DNA from: Neorhodopirellula pilleata
GTDB lineage: Bacteria; Planctomycetota; Planctomycetia; Pirellulales; Pirellulaceae
Direction of reading: 5' to 3'
Length of the DNA: 61,948 bases
Assembly (NCBI RefSeq): GCF_007859915.1
Contig: NZ_SJPM01000006.1
Span: 395,143-457,090 of the forward strand
In this document: positions 17,254-26,062 of the stretch, one piece after another
Layout of the letters: each line of letters opens with the position of its first letter
Numbering within the stretch: position 1 is the stretch's first letter
Notes under the pieces: generated by a model
Database searches by the model: none
Told to the model about the DNA's origin: nothing
The model's input: the letters and a program-made list of their open reading frames with translations, nothing else
Translations under genes and position numbers: made by a program

Positions 17254-18538
17254 CAACTTGAATCCCGGCGACTACCTGTACGTCAGGGCTCTTGAATGGG
17301 AAGGTACTTGGCCGAAAGATGTCGGATCCTGGGGCCGGACAATTAGTCGTATCCTGGTTGCCGAAGGTACCCCAACCGCCACAGACTTTGCGCTGGGAGA
17401 AAAGGTTGATGAGGATTTACCACCTGCGCCACGGTACCCAAGAGGACGACTAAAAACTGTCGGGGGCTTTATCGCGATCACTTCGACTTCGGAAGCTGTC
17501 TCAATCGTGGATTCGACGGAACAACCCGTTAGCGTAAGCATAGAACTAACTGACAGTTGGGCGGACCCCAGCGGCGAAATACAACGCCCGTTCGAGGGTC
17601 AAAGGGTCTTTGATCAGACTCATGCCGTGTCGCTCGATGGCTATGATGCTCTGCTCGATCGGTTTCGTTTTCACAATTGGTGGGCGAATTGGGGAGATGC
17701 TGAACAGAGAGGCTGGATGCCGTCAGCCTATCTGGATGCATATGCGTTTGAAGGATCTGCGATATTCTCTCCTAGTCAGTTGCAACTGCTGACTACTCAA
17801 ACGTCGTCATTGAAAGGCATGCAAGAGGAGGTCTTTGTCTTCGATATTCCTCACTTTCCGCGTGTGTTTCTGTTTGAGATCCGCAACGAGCAAAGTGACA
17901 AAGTTGCGTGGTGCTATGTAAAAGACCTAGGGGGCCGAATGTTGATCTACGAGCTGTTTGTATTGCCAAGCTTTCGGCGGCAGGGACATGCATCCCGGCT
18001 GGTCGACATGATTCGCGGTTATGCCTTGGGGGCAAAGCTTGCAATCTCAGTCCCCTATTCCGACTCCAAGGAGTCAGCTCCGGAGACGTTTCCAGCGATA
18101 GCAAGGATTGCCGCTCAACTTGGTATTCAATTCGAAACACCACAGTCACGATATGACTGCTACTTCGGCATTCAGGGTGCAAAGGGCAGCGAGTCACCGG
18201 TCCACAACAACTTCGCTCCCACTAGGCCGAAGGTCGCGCTATGCGATGTCCAGTCATTTGCGGTGGAGTCACGATTGATCGACAGCACTTCTGAGCCTCC
18301 GGTGCGTTCTAACCTGGAGCAACTCAATCGTCGCAGGTTCGAACTCATCCAAAAAAAGAATCGTGCTGGTCTGACCCGAGACGAATTCCAGGAGTTCACC
18401 TCACTTCAGCTGGAGGTGTTTGACCGAATTCGAAGATCATCTCCGGATCTTCCATCTCCACAACTAGACGAAATTCAACGCTTGTTAGAAGAGAAGGCTG
18501 GATCAGACGACGAGACTAAGCGGGAGGGTGAGCAGTGA
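17246..18538 (+). CDS. GNAT-like acetyltransferase domain protein
   Basis: The ATG at 17246 overlaps the stop of the previous gene and gives 430 residues; the frame is open further upstream but that reads through the zinc-ribbon gene. The N-terminal half (about 200 residues) is unlike anything I recognise. A GNAT-type core follows: 'IYELFVLPSFRRQGHASRLVDMI' region (about residues 260-285) with the R-x-x-G-x-A acetyl-CoA loop 'RRQGHA'. The last 70 residues are helical and charged. The stop overlaps the GTG start of the HNH gene by 4 bp, showing translational coupling. The pair may be a two-component effector or defence unit; this is inference. Confidence 0.7.
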   Translation: MNDNLNPGDYLYVRALEWEGTWPKDVGSWGRTISRILVAEGTPTATDFALGEKVDEDLPPAPRYPRGRLKTVGGFIAITSTSEAVSIVDSTEQPVSVSIELTDSWADPSGEIQRPFEGQRVFDQTHAVSLDGYDALLDRFRFHNWWANWGDAEQRGWMPSAYLDAYAFEGSAIFSPSQLQLLTTQTSSLKGMQEEVFVFDIPHFPRVFLFEIRNEQSDKVAWCYVKDLGGRMLIYELFVLPSFRRQGHASRLVDMIRGYALGAKLAISVPYSDSKESAPETFPAIARIAAQLGIQFETPQSRYDCYFGIQGAKGSESPVHNNFAPTRPKVALCDVQSFAVESRLIDSTSEPPVRSNLEQLNRRRFELIQKKNRAGLTRDEFQEFTSLQLEVFDRIRRSSPDLPSPQLDEIQRLLEEKAGSDDETKREGEQ

Positions 18539-19152
18539 CTTCGTCACCCATCATTGCGCATCGGCTCATTGGCAACCGTGCACACTACCCGCGAGGATAC
18601 GAAGGGTACCAACGGTACAAGCAGTGGCTCCGCGACGAGTTTCAATTCACTTGTGTGTATTGCCTTCATCGTGAAACCTGGGATCACGCCGGGCACCGAT
18701 CGTTCTCGGTTGAGCACAAGGAGCCACAATCGAAGAATGGTGAAAACACGCATGACTACATGAACTTGGTGTACGCATGCGTGTTTTGCAACTCATGTCG
18801 TCAAGACATTGAGATCCCGGATCCAGAATCTGAAGCGTTCTCCGATCATCTAACGCTGCTAAAGACAGGAAGGTTTCAGGCTAGAACAGCCAAGGGGCGA
18901 GATTTGATCGACACCTTGTATCTCAATGAATCGAGTCGGGTGCGGATGCGGAACATGATGCTTCAAGTGGTGGACAATTGGTCCGCAAGTATATCGGGCG
19001 TCAACGAAGGTTTCAAACGTTTCTTTGAATACCCAGATGACATGCCAGACCTTCGGGGAAAACGGCCGCCTGGCGGCAACGCTATTGCGGGAAGCGAAGA
19101 CGACTGTCACTACGCTAGAAGGGAACGCGGAGAGCTGGCTCAGTGGTTCTAG
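18535..19152 (+). CDS. HNH endonuclease
   Basis: The 205-residue protein has a GTG start inside the stop of the previous gene (GTGA overlap). It carries a Cys4 HNH module: CVYC at residues 40-43, 'FSVEHKEPQSKNGENTHDY' with catalytic His61, 'MNLVYAC' with Asn77, and CxxC at 82-85. Proteins of this fold nick or cut DNA and occur in restriction, homing and phage packaging. No large terminase was found beside it, so packaging is less likely. Coupling to a GNAT-like protein suggests a combined function. Residues after about 170 have no recognisable domain. Confidence 0.8.
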   Translation: MTSSPIIAHRLIGNRAHYPRGYEGYQRYKQWLRDEFQFTCVYCLHRETWDHAGHRSFSVEHKEPQSKNGENTHDYMNLVYACVFCNSCRQDIEIPDPESEAFSDHLTLLKTGRFQARTAKGRDLIDTLYLNESSRVRMRNMMLQVVDNWSASISGVNEGFKRFFEYPDDMPDLRGKRPPGGNAIAGSEDDCHYARRERGELAQWF

Positions 19153-19327
19153 TTGCAGTCGTTGGATCACCTTTGCCGAACCAGGGGAACGTACCCGAGA
19201 TGATGTTCTGCTGACTCTCGTATCACACTCGCTGCAATCCCGGCTGATGATTCGCCAACCAAGATGCCATCGTGCAAGGGAAGGGCGAGAACGCCACTGA
19301 AATGGAGTGTCTCTAGAGCGGGACGCA

Positions 19328-19609
19328 TCACTTGGCCTTCCAAACGGGAAAGATAGTGAGCGAACCCTGACGGCTGCGGGTGAATTCGATCAGTTTGCCG
19401 AACCCTGGTAGCTCGCCGGTCACTGCGGACCAGAGCGGTCTGGACTCAACCCGCCAATCTCTCGCAAACAGCATTTGTTTCTGAGCCTCGATCTTGATCG
19501 AATCAGGATCTTCGGAGCCATCGACGACACCGAAACCCGCAAGCCACTCGTACCACCGACCGGATTTGAGAATCTCGATCAATCGGTTTCGTTCTGTTCC
19601 CGGTGGCAT
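19328..19609 (-). CDS. Hypothetical protein, 93 aa
   Basis: The frame begins 'MPPGTERNRLIEILKSGRWYEWL' in part and ends 'TIFPVWKAK'. It is Trp- and charged-residue-rich with good alpha/beta character and reads like a real globular protein. No domain was recognised. It may be a fragment, since the frame continues only briefly upstream and a decayed gene lies next to it. Confidence 0.4.
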   Translation of the reverse strand: MPPGTERNRLIEILKSGRWYEWLAGFGVVDGSEDPDSIKIEAQKQMLFARDWRVESRPLWSAVTGELPGFGKLIEFTRSRQGSLTIFPVWKAK

Positions 19610-20002
19610 CTGCCCGGCAAGGATCGAAAAGTAGCTGGAACGGCTGGAGGACGTCGACGCTCAGGTTCGCAGGGCCGTGCGAGGTTCTCCTCAGGTGGTC
19701 GGAGATGAAACGGATTGGCGAGTCGATGGACGTGGGGCTTGGCTTCATGCATTCGCCGGACTGACAACCGCACGGAAGTCGGAGTGTTGGTCCAATCACG
19801 AATCATGAGCGTAATGCAAAACGAGCAAGCAACGGCTGCCGATCTTGCGATGCGGTGCGGCTACCGACTGAATTTCGGTTCCGAAGCGTAACCTGACGGT
19901 TGCCGATGACTTTCGATTTAGGCATACCCTCGGAGCTGAGAATGGGTGCTTCCAGTCGGCTTCGAGCCAACCAGTTGAAACTGCGTCTCGACTGATTCAT
20001 TC
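19610..20002. other. Decayed region with a paralogue fragment
   Basis: No complete gene was seen. It holds the 28-codon zinc-ribbon-family fragment listed next and short frames without features. Confidence 0.4.
19805..19891 (+). pseudogene. C-terminal fragment of the element zinc-ribbon family
   Basis: The 28-codon frame contains 'ATAADLAMRCGY', nearly identical to 'ATAADLAQRCGF' at the C-terminus of paralogue A (13518). Only the tail is left, so this is a remnant of a third family member. Confidence 0.6.
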
Positions 20003-20713
20003 CTATCGATTTCCTTCCGAGGCAGCAGGTACCGGGACTCGATCAGATTTAACAGGGACTGTGATTTCACCGAGGCAAATTGGATCGAATGTGCCGACAA
20101 GCCTTGTCTTGATCGTGTAGCTTCCTGAAATATAGACATCGCGTGGCCACACCAGTACGACTTTGAAACGATCCGCGTCACCTGGGTAAAGAACGTGCGG
20201 TATCTGCCTATATCGAGTCGACGATTCTCCCGGTCCAAGATTTGGCACTTCAATAGCGTATTCAGCTGAAACTTGAAGGACACTTGTTCGCGTGATGCCT
20301 TTCGGGATCGTACCCTCCGCCGTGAATTCGCACTCAATTTGATTGATCGTTACTGTCTGTGCCGAATGATTGATGAGGCTAGTATTCCTCTGCAGTTCAA
20401 TTTTCGGGTAGTGGATCTTGTTAAAGATCCTTTCAGCATGGGATCTTTAACAAGATCCACTACGGTCTACCCGAAAAACAAGGTGAGCTGGAATACTAGC
20501 CTCCAAGTCGACAAAATTCGTGTCCTCATTCACCGTTAATGCTTCACTGCTCGGTGGATAGAAGATTGAATCTGTCGAGACTCGGGGGGTCTGTGTGAAT
20601 GCGACTATCGTTAACGCACCCGGTCCTTCGATTCTTCGTTGAACTACCGAAGCTACCTCATCTCCCTGAGTCACAACATCTCCCTGAGTCACAACCAGAT
20701 AAAAGACCATCAT
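20003..20713 (-). pseudogene. Hypothetical gene split by a palindromic insertion
   Basis: Minus-strand frames on either side of a 70-bp palindrome read as one protein if the palindrome is removed: '...LEASIPAHLVFR' joins directly to 'KIELQRNTSLINHS...' and continues to 'VPVPAASEGNR'. The upstream part stops inside the insertion. The reconstructed protein is beta-rich, with no recognised domain. Near its 5' end an 18-bp tandem duplication repeats 'VTQGD', and another short duplication lies at 20703-20730. The gene is inactive as it stands. Confidence 0.6.
20401..20477. repeat. GTAG-flanked palindromic insertion element
   Basis: A 23-bp perfect stem starts with GTAG at 20408 and ends with CTAC at 20463, around a 10-nt loop; key stem bases are GGATCTTGTTAAAGATCC. 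A second CTACCCGAAAA (467-477) pairs with TTTTCGGGTAG (401-411). The GTAG-stem layout resembles REP elements mobilised by RAYT (IS200/IS605-type) transposases. No such transposase is in this window. Confidence 0.65.
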
Positions 20714-21533
20714 CTAATAGACCATCATCTAGGTTGCATACCTCGTCCACTCAATCTCGCTTACCCTGCTCAGTTTTCTCTTTTTGCCAAGAGGTTCGCC
20801 TTTTGGATCGACTAAACCTGGTATCTGCGATGAATCTTTCATCAGTCATTCCGGATGTAGAATTCTACGTCACGTGAACTTCATGCTTGGAGCATGGCCA
20901 GGTGTCGCCTGTTTGAGCTGTACGTACTAATTATCTTAGGCGAAGTCCCGCAGAGAAAGGGGCGAGTCTCGTCAGAGAATTTTCGCCGATCCAACCCGTT
21001 TTTTGGATCCCGACAAACCAACCGCGAAGTCCGTACCGCCCCCTCCCTTGTCATCTGCCTGCGTTTGCTCATCTGAATGATTGAGCTGCGGGCCGTGACA
21101 AGTGAGGCTACTTGGTTGAGATTACGGGTTGTCGGTTCGGTCTTCCCTGACGCTACTCAGGGCACGATTTTTGTTCGTCTCGCAGATGACTTGCGGACCA
21201 CGACGCGGGGCGGTGTGGATAGGATCAACTACCTACTCGTTGCGTGGAAAACTGCCGTAGCAGAATCGCTTTCAAAACTTCAATTCACCGCTTGTCATCG
21301 CGGTTACCCTCCCACGGTGCTTGTGGGGTTTCGCATCCTCGCGCCCTTGCAGGCGGATGCACGGTTCACCATTTTGCGTTCATCGACGCGGGGAATGTCA
21401 CCGGATAGCCGACCCCATACCAAGTCTTCAACGCACCAAAGCTGAAGACGGGCTATGTGATGGTTGTCAGAAGTCGCGTAGATGCGATAATCATTTCTGT
21501 GCTTTCTAGTTGGTGGATCGACTGGGAAATTTG
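20714..21533. other. Gap, no gene supported
   Basis: About 820 bp with overlapping short frames on both strands. None shows a domain, RBS or sensible composition. It looks like decayed DNA between the split gene and the phage-like module. Confidence 0.4.
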
Positions 21534-21570
21534 AAACCGCCGGGTGATGGCTTCCCCCGGCGGTTTTTTT
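21534..21570 (+). terminator. Terminator hairpin at the end of the minus-strand module
   Basis: AAACCGCCGGG (21534-21544) pairs with CCCGGCGGTTT (21556-21566), followed by T7 on the plus strand. It lies 13 bp beyond the stop of the ParB-like gene, so on the minus strand it may also stop transcription of that operon. Confidence 0.65.
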
Positions 21571-21582
21571 GTTGGTTGTGGC

Positions 21583-22482
21583 TCAGACGGCTACGGTCTC
21601 GTTGGCGAATGGATCGCCTTCGATAAGCCGGTACGGTTGGCCGGCGGCATCATTGCCAACCTCTTCATCGAACATGTTCAACACCAAGCAAACTTGTTCG
21701 GCTGTGCCAAGTCGGTTGTGCTCGATGACCTCATTCGGACCGACGCGACGGGTCACGCGGTAGCGATCTGGATCCCGGGCAATGACAGTCCAGGACAAAT
21801 GATCGTCGCTGCACTGGATGAAGCTATGGCCAGTGGGCGTCGCTTCCAAGGCTCGCCGAAATTCGTGGTCAACGTCGCCCGAAGTGTCCAAGTTGGACAC
21901 CCGCTCATTCTCTTTGTCGCGATCTCGAACGTTAATTACCGTTTGGGGTGAACACCGCACACGGCGAGCGATCTCTCGTATCGAAAGATCTGGCCACTGT
22001 CTGGAGGCGACCCGTATAGCCCGCTGAACGTCCTCACGCGATCGCCGCAAACCATGTGAGGCGTTGGCGGAGACTGCGGCAAGAACCGCGTCCTCCTCGG
22101 TGCCCGGTCGCTCGTTGGCAAGGATCGTCGCGCGGCCCAGTCGCTTGGCGACCTCGAAACGGTGGAACCCATCGACGAGATAACCGCCCACCATATCCAC
22201 GGGCGGGAACGGCCACGGCTTGCCCTCCTCGTCGGCTTCAATGGCAACCCGCTGGTATTCCTGCGCGGTCGCTTCATCGAGCGTCACGCGAGTTTGTAGC
22301 GACGGATCAACAAGAACTCGAGTTAATGGGATCTCGTTTGCCTGACGCAACGTCGATCCGATAACCTGAGCATCTGCTGTTTCCGCTTGCTCGCTGAAAC
22401 TCGTTTGGCCTCGCCTCGGTTGCTGTCCGTTGGCGGGGCTTTTTTCGTTTAAGGCTCGGGCCTCTGCAACCTGTGTGTCCAT
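21583..22482 (-). CDS. ParB/Srx-fold nuclease-like protein with HTH
   Basis: The 299-residue protein has a ParB N-terminal domain: 'IPLTRVLVDPSLQTRVTLD', then 'VDMVGGYLVDGFHRFEVAKRLG', which carries the ParB-type D-G-x-H-R loop. A helix-turn-helix follows (about residues 170-195, 'LSIREIARRVRCSPQTVINV'). Many mobile elements carry such stand-alone ParB-like proteins, which bind DNA sites and may bind CTP. It is the last gene of the minus-strand module, 105 bp after the 1094-aa gene. No ParA is present, so classical partition is unlikely. It is one candidate reader of the island palindrome, a copy of which lies just upstream of its start. A GTGTCCAA-type palindrome also lies inside its coding DNA (21884-21900). 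Confidence 0.78.
   Translation of the reverse strand: MDTQVAEARALNEKSPANGQQPRRGQTSFSEQAETADAQVIGSTLRQANEIPLTRVLVDPSLQTRVTLDEATAQEYQRVAIEADEEGKPWPFPPVDMVGGYLVDGFHRFEVAKRLGRATILANERPGTEEDAVLAAVSANASHGLRRSREDVQRAIRVASRQWPDLSIREIARRVRCSPQTVINVRDRDKENERVSNLDTSGDVDHEFRRALEATPTGHSFIQCSDDHLSWTVIARDPDRYRVTRRVGPNEVIEHNRLGTAEQVCLVLNMFDEEVGNDAAGQPYRLIEGDPFANETVAV
21884..21900. repeat. GTGTCCAAGTTGGACAC palindrome inside the ParB-like gene
   Basis: GTGTCCAA-G-TTGGACAC is a perfect 17-bp palindrome of the TGTCCAAA family, in coding DNA. It may be a chance effect of codon choice. Confidence 0.4.
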
Positions 22483-22562
22483 TTCTGGTCCTTTCGATCG
22501 TAAATCGGGAAATCAAACATCGTCAAAACACGCAGAGAGGGGGAAGTCGTGTAGGGGCAAAT

Positions 22563-22587
22563 CAGGTCTGCCACCGTGGCAGACCTG
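22563..22587. repeat. Island palindrome, copy 3 (longest)
   Basis: The inverted repeat has 12-bp arms (CAGGTCTGCCAC and GTGGCAGACCTG) around one base. It fills the space directly after the stop of the 1094-aa gene and 80 bp before the ParB-like start. Confidence 0.75.
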
Positions 22588-25500
22588 TCATTGGGATTCG
22601 CGGCGAAGACGCCTTAATTTCGACTGTAGTGCTCGGAGCTGTTCAAGCTCGGCTTGTTGATTGGCGGTCAACGGTGTTCCTTCAGGGATAAACCGGCGCT
22701 CGAACACTCGTCCGCCAAGTCCCTGGAGCCGATTGTCGATCAAGCCCTCAAGCGTTCGCTGCTTCTGCTCGGGCGATACGTCGGTTACACGCACACCGGT
22801 CAAAAAATTGATCAGAGAAGCTGGCCCCGGTAGCGGTGTTTCGCCAAGTCGTTTGCGGGTGTCGGTCAACTGTCTCGCTCGTGAGATCGCGACTGAGGCA
22901 GGGCTGTTCGCGGCTAATTGTTCCATCCAAAGTGGAAGCTGTACGGGCTGATCAGATCCGACGACGTTGGCGACTAAGCGTCCGACCCCTGGGTCCATGT
23001 CTTCAAGTCTCCTGCCGCTTCCGTCGGCGCCTCGTTGATGGAACGATCGGCCGGTAAGCATCTCCAACGGCCCTTTAAGGATCGGATTCATTCGGCTCAG
23101 TGCCTCCATTCCTGCCGTCTGTGGATCCAAACCAAAGCTCAGCGGGTCCTCGTGCATCAGGCCAAAGCCCGTGATGTAGCGATCGGTTCCAGTTGGTGCA
23201 TTTCCAATCATGGCTTCCAAGACTGGATTGCCGCTGATTGGGATCGGGGCGGTGTCACGAACGTGATCCGGCGCCAAGTCATCATTCCCGGCGCTAGTTG
23301 ACGCTCGGATCGTTTGCGACAAGCGACCACCGGGACGCTCCATCAGCTCTTGGGCAATGCGTTTGGCGGTTCGACTGGTGAACGAGTAGAACGGCGCTAT
23401 CCGACGCATCACCTGCCGTTCGAACGGCGAGAAATACTTGTTGCTGTAAAGCACCTGTGCGGCACCGACTCGCTTGGCCGCTTCAGCAGGGTCAACGCCC
23501 TTTCGCAAGAGGTGCAAGAATGGAGCGATACGGTTGAGGCCCTCTACGTAGTGCCCAATTTCCTCACCAGCTGCCGCCGGACCGAACCCGCTCGCCTCAC
23601 GATCACCAACGCCGCGAACATCCAGAGGGTTGAAGTTCGTGCCCTCAGCTCGTCCGGTGGCTTTTCGACCGATGCTGCCAGCTGAAACCTTCGAGCTGCC
23701 GGGTCGCAATAACTCGGCTGTCACGTCGGTAACTTGCCCGCCGATGGGCGCCGTTTCGCCTGCAAGTGCAGTAGCGTTGGATTCGAACTTGCCCAGCACC
23801 TCATGTTTGAATGCTAGCTCTCCGAGGATCTTGGTGGCTTCTTCATCGGTCAGCTTCGCGGCTTGTCCAGCACGTCGAGTCCACTCGGCTTGGACTGCCG
23901 GAATCCTCGCGGCCTCTTTGATAACGCGACCCTTCAAGATTGTGTGAGCATCCTTCACGCTCGATGGATCGAACATCCCTAAAGTGAGATTATGAACTTG
24001 GCCGGAAAGCAGGTTGCGAACATGAAACGCGGGCCAGACACCGGTCCACATGGCTTTCGATAGGTTGGTCACATCATCGAGAACCGCGACCATTTCATTG
24101 ACCGGTTCGGGGCCGGAAACTGCTTTCATGAAGGATCGCAGGTCATCGGCGTGCTCTTGACGGATCTCCATGCTGGCAAGATCGTCGGCATCCGGCATGG
24201 CCTCACGAAGTCTGGCAAGGAAACCTGTTTGTTCATCACCAACGACGAGCCCAGCTTTTTCGGCGAAGTCCTTCACGGTCACGCCTTTACCCGCCGGAAG
24301 CGTACCAGCGGGCGCAAGGATGCCCGGCTCGACAATCGCGTCACGAATAGTTCGAGCTCCCTGAATGGCCTGATCGAAGCTCGATCGACGCGCGTGATAA
24401 TCCATCAGAGGTGCATTGCCGAAGACACCTGACTTGCGAGTCGCTGGCGACAAACTAGCAAACCATTCCGCAAGCTCTTCGTGCCTCCCTTCGAGGAGAT
24501 CTGACGCAGCGTCTCCGCCGCGAGCACGGTAAAGAGCGGGTACCTGAGGATAGGCTCGTTGGATGTATTCGGCGATCGTGCTGATGTTTGATCCGCGTTC
24601 GATCAGCATCTCAAGCCGCTCGTCTTGGGCGATCGCTGACAACTGGGACGTTCCACCGGGAAGGTCCGCAAGAAAGCCCTTTCGGCTCATATCCACGTCA
24701 CGCGGCTCGATTCGATTCGTTGGCTTGCCGCGTCCACCGGGGCGCCGTCGATTTTCGGTAACACGCCTCGGGAAATAGCTAACTTCCGAATCCGCAAACG
24801 GATCAAGCTTGACGCCCCATTGCTCCGCAAGCTGGGGCATTTGGTCGACATTCGCTTTCAATCGCTCGGCGACTTCGCGTTCCTTGCCTTGGAGGAAGTC
24901 CATAGGCAGCACACCCTCAAGCGACTCTCGCATGGCTGTGTTGCTCGCCCAATCCGTTGCGCCTGCGTCATCAAGCTGGCTCGCCATCTCGGCTAACTCA
25001 CCGCGTGCCTTGGCATCGACGGCCTGCTTGGATCGGGCATGCTGTTTGGCGATCGCTTGACCGAACGGCGTGCGAGTTTCGTTGAGCGTGACGTCGAACA
25101 ATCTCGTCGCCGCGTTGATGGGCTGAAGGTCTGTTCCGGGAACCTTCGCAAAACGAACCGCTTTGCCGGCGGAATCCAATGCCCGTGCCGCTCGTTGGCT
25201 TCGCTCTCCAGTGCCCAGCACAAAGCTCGGATCTCGAAAGGGCAAACCGATTCCAACCAGCCCGCCTAGAGCCTCGTTTGGATCCGCACCGCGGCGGATC
25301 AAATCGTTTGCCACCTTCGATGACTCGCCGCTGGCGTTCGAAAAGTCCCTGAGAGTCGTACTAACTCGGGCCTCACGCGTGCCAACGCTGCCGATTGCGG
25401 TACCAGCCTTTCGGGCGGCAACTTTCGCTGCATCGTCCATAAGCCCCGCGTTCTTTGCTGCCTGCCCTGCTTTACCGAGGGCACTGCCGCCGAACGTTAG

Positions 25501-25872
25501 GTACGTGAGTGGATCCAGGGCAACCTCGGCGCCGAACCCGCCGATCGCGTTTCCCCAGGTGTCGCGACGTCTCGCCATCCCGTACTCGCGAGCAAGTGCT
25601 CGCCCGGTCGTGCGGTTTTCGCTGGACGTTGGGGAGAGGACTTGGTCGAATGGATTCCGGCCAGCAAGCGTGTCGCGGACCATCGAGCCGGGAAGGTCAA
25701 GGACGTTACCCGCTGCCGACAGAGTACCAATCGATTTGTCACGCAAGCTGCCGATGACATTGTTCTCTGTCTCGGGCGACATCAACCCACTTGGCCGCGC
25801 TGCTCGTTTGCGGCGGCGTCGCTCACGAGCGATGCCTGGATCGATCAACTCCTGTATGTAGCTTTCCATCAT
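22588..25872 (-). CDS. Large phage-virion-like protein (1094 aa)
   Basis: The protein is long and helical, with an Arg-rich N-terminus, Ala/Gly-rich membrane-prone stretches ('AIGGFGAEVALDPLTYLTFGG') and a central 'AFHVRNLLSGQVHNLTLGM'. A 'RRIAPFYSFTSRT' motif near residue 870 resembles phage large polyvalent proteins (LPD38-like) and internal virion or ejection proteins of podovirus-like phages. I could not find lytic transglycosylase or protease motifs. It follows the 516-aa Gln-rich gene in a minus-strand operon. If virion-like, it would probably enter the host with the DNA, but no capsid genes are present. The start is the first of two adjacent ATGs (25872 or 25869). Confidence 0.65.
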   Translation of the reverse strand: MMESYIQELIDPGIARERRRRKRAARPSGLMSPETENNVIGSLRDKSIGTLSAAGNVLDLPGSMVRDTLAGRNPFDQVLSPTSSENRTTGRALAREYGMARRRDTWGNAIGGFGAEVALDPLTYLTFGGSALGKAGQAAKNAGLMDDAAKVAARKAGTAIGSVGTREARVSTTLRDFSNASGESSKVANDLIRRGADPNEALGGLVGIGLPFRDPSFVLGTGERSQRAARALDSAGKAVRFAKVPGTDLQPINAATRLFDVTLNETRTPFGQAIAKQHARSKQAVDAKARGELAEMASQLDDAGATDWASNTAMRESLEGVLPMDFLQGKEREVAERLKANVDQMPQLAEQWGVKLDPFADSEVSYFPRRVTENRRRPGGRGKPTNRIEPRDVDMSRKGFLADLPGGTSQLSAIAQDERLEMLIERGSNISTIAEYIQRAYPQVPALYRARGGDAASDLLEGRHEELAEWFASLSPATRKSGVFGNAPLMDYHARRSSFDQAIQGARTIRDAIVEPGILAPAGTLPAGKGVTVKDFAEKAGLVVGDEQTGFLARLREAMPDADDLASMEIRQEHADDLRSFMKAVSGPEPVNEMVAVLDDVTNLSKAMWTGVWPAFHVRNLLSGQVHNLTLGMFDPSSVKDAHTILKGRVIKEAARIPAVQAEWTRRAGQAAKLTDEEATKILGELAFKHEVLGKFESNATALAGETAPIGGQVTDVTAELLRPGSSKVSAGSIGRKATGRAEGTNFNPLDVRGVGDREASGFGPAAAGEEIGHYVEGLNRIAPFLHLLRKGVDPAEAAKRVGAAQVLYSNKYFSPFERQVMRRIAPFYSFTSRTAKRIAQELMERPGGRLSQTIRASTSAGNDDLAPDHVRDTAPIPISGNPVLEAMIGNAPTGTDRYITGFGLMHEDPLSFGLDPQTAGMEALSRMNPILKGPLEMLTGRSFHQRGADGSGRRLEDMDPGVGRLVANVVGSDQPVQLPLWMEQLAANSPASVAISRARQLTDTRKRLGETPLPGPASLINFLTGVRVTDVSPEQKQRTLEGLIDNRLQGLGGRVFERRFIPEGTPLTANQQAELEQLRALQSKLRRLRRESQ

Positions 25873-26062
25873 GAATCCTTATCAACCCACTCAAGAATCG
25901 ATCTCTCGCAAGTCTGTTGGTTTTTGGAGCGGGTTTTTATTTGCATCAGTTTTTTGGATATCTCTGCTTGGAGTCATCTGCCTTGTTGTTTGCGTTGGGA
26001 TTCTAGGTAGTGATCCGCGGCTATTCCTTGAAGAACCCCGTCAGCAATCTCTCGCTCAGTAG
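25871..26062 (+). CDS. Small 'MNPYQP' membrane protein on the opposite strand
   Basis: This 63-residue frame begins MNPYQPTQES, the opening of many planctomycete small membrane proteins, and has one long hydrophobic segment (about residues 17-46). It fills exactly the 183-bp gap between two minus-strand genes and overlaps both by a few bases. The function is unknown. The opposite orientation in a tight operon and the family-like N-terminus favour a real gene, but the lack of promoter space makes it uncertain. Confidence 0.5.
   Translation: MNPYQPTQESISRKSVGFWSGFLFASVFWISLLGVICLVVCVGILGSDPRLFLEEPRQQSLAQ

Noticed and set aside
21583..22587. Classical ParABS partition locus
   Set aside because: No ParA gene is adjacent, and the palindromes do not match the usual parS consensus (TGTTTCACGTGAAACA). 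Only a looser ParB-site hypothesis is kept.
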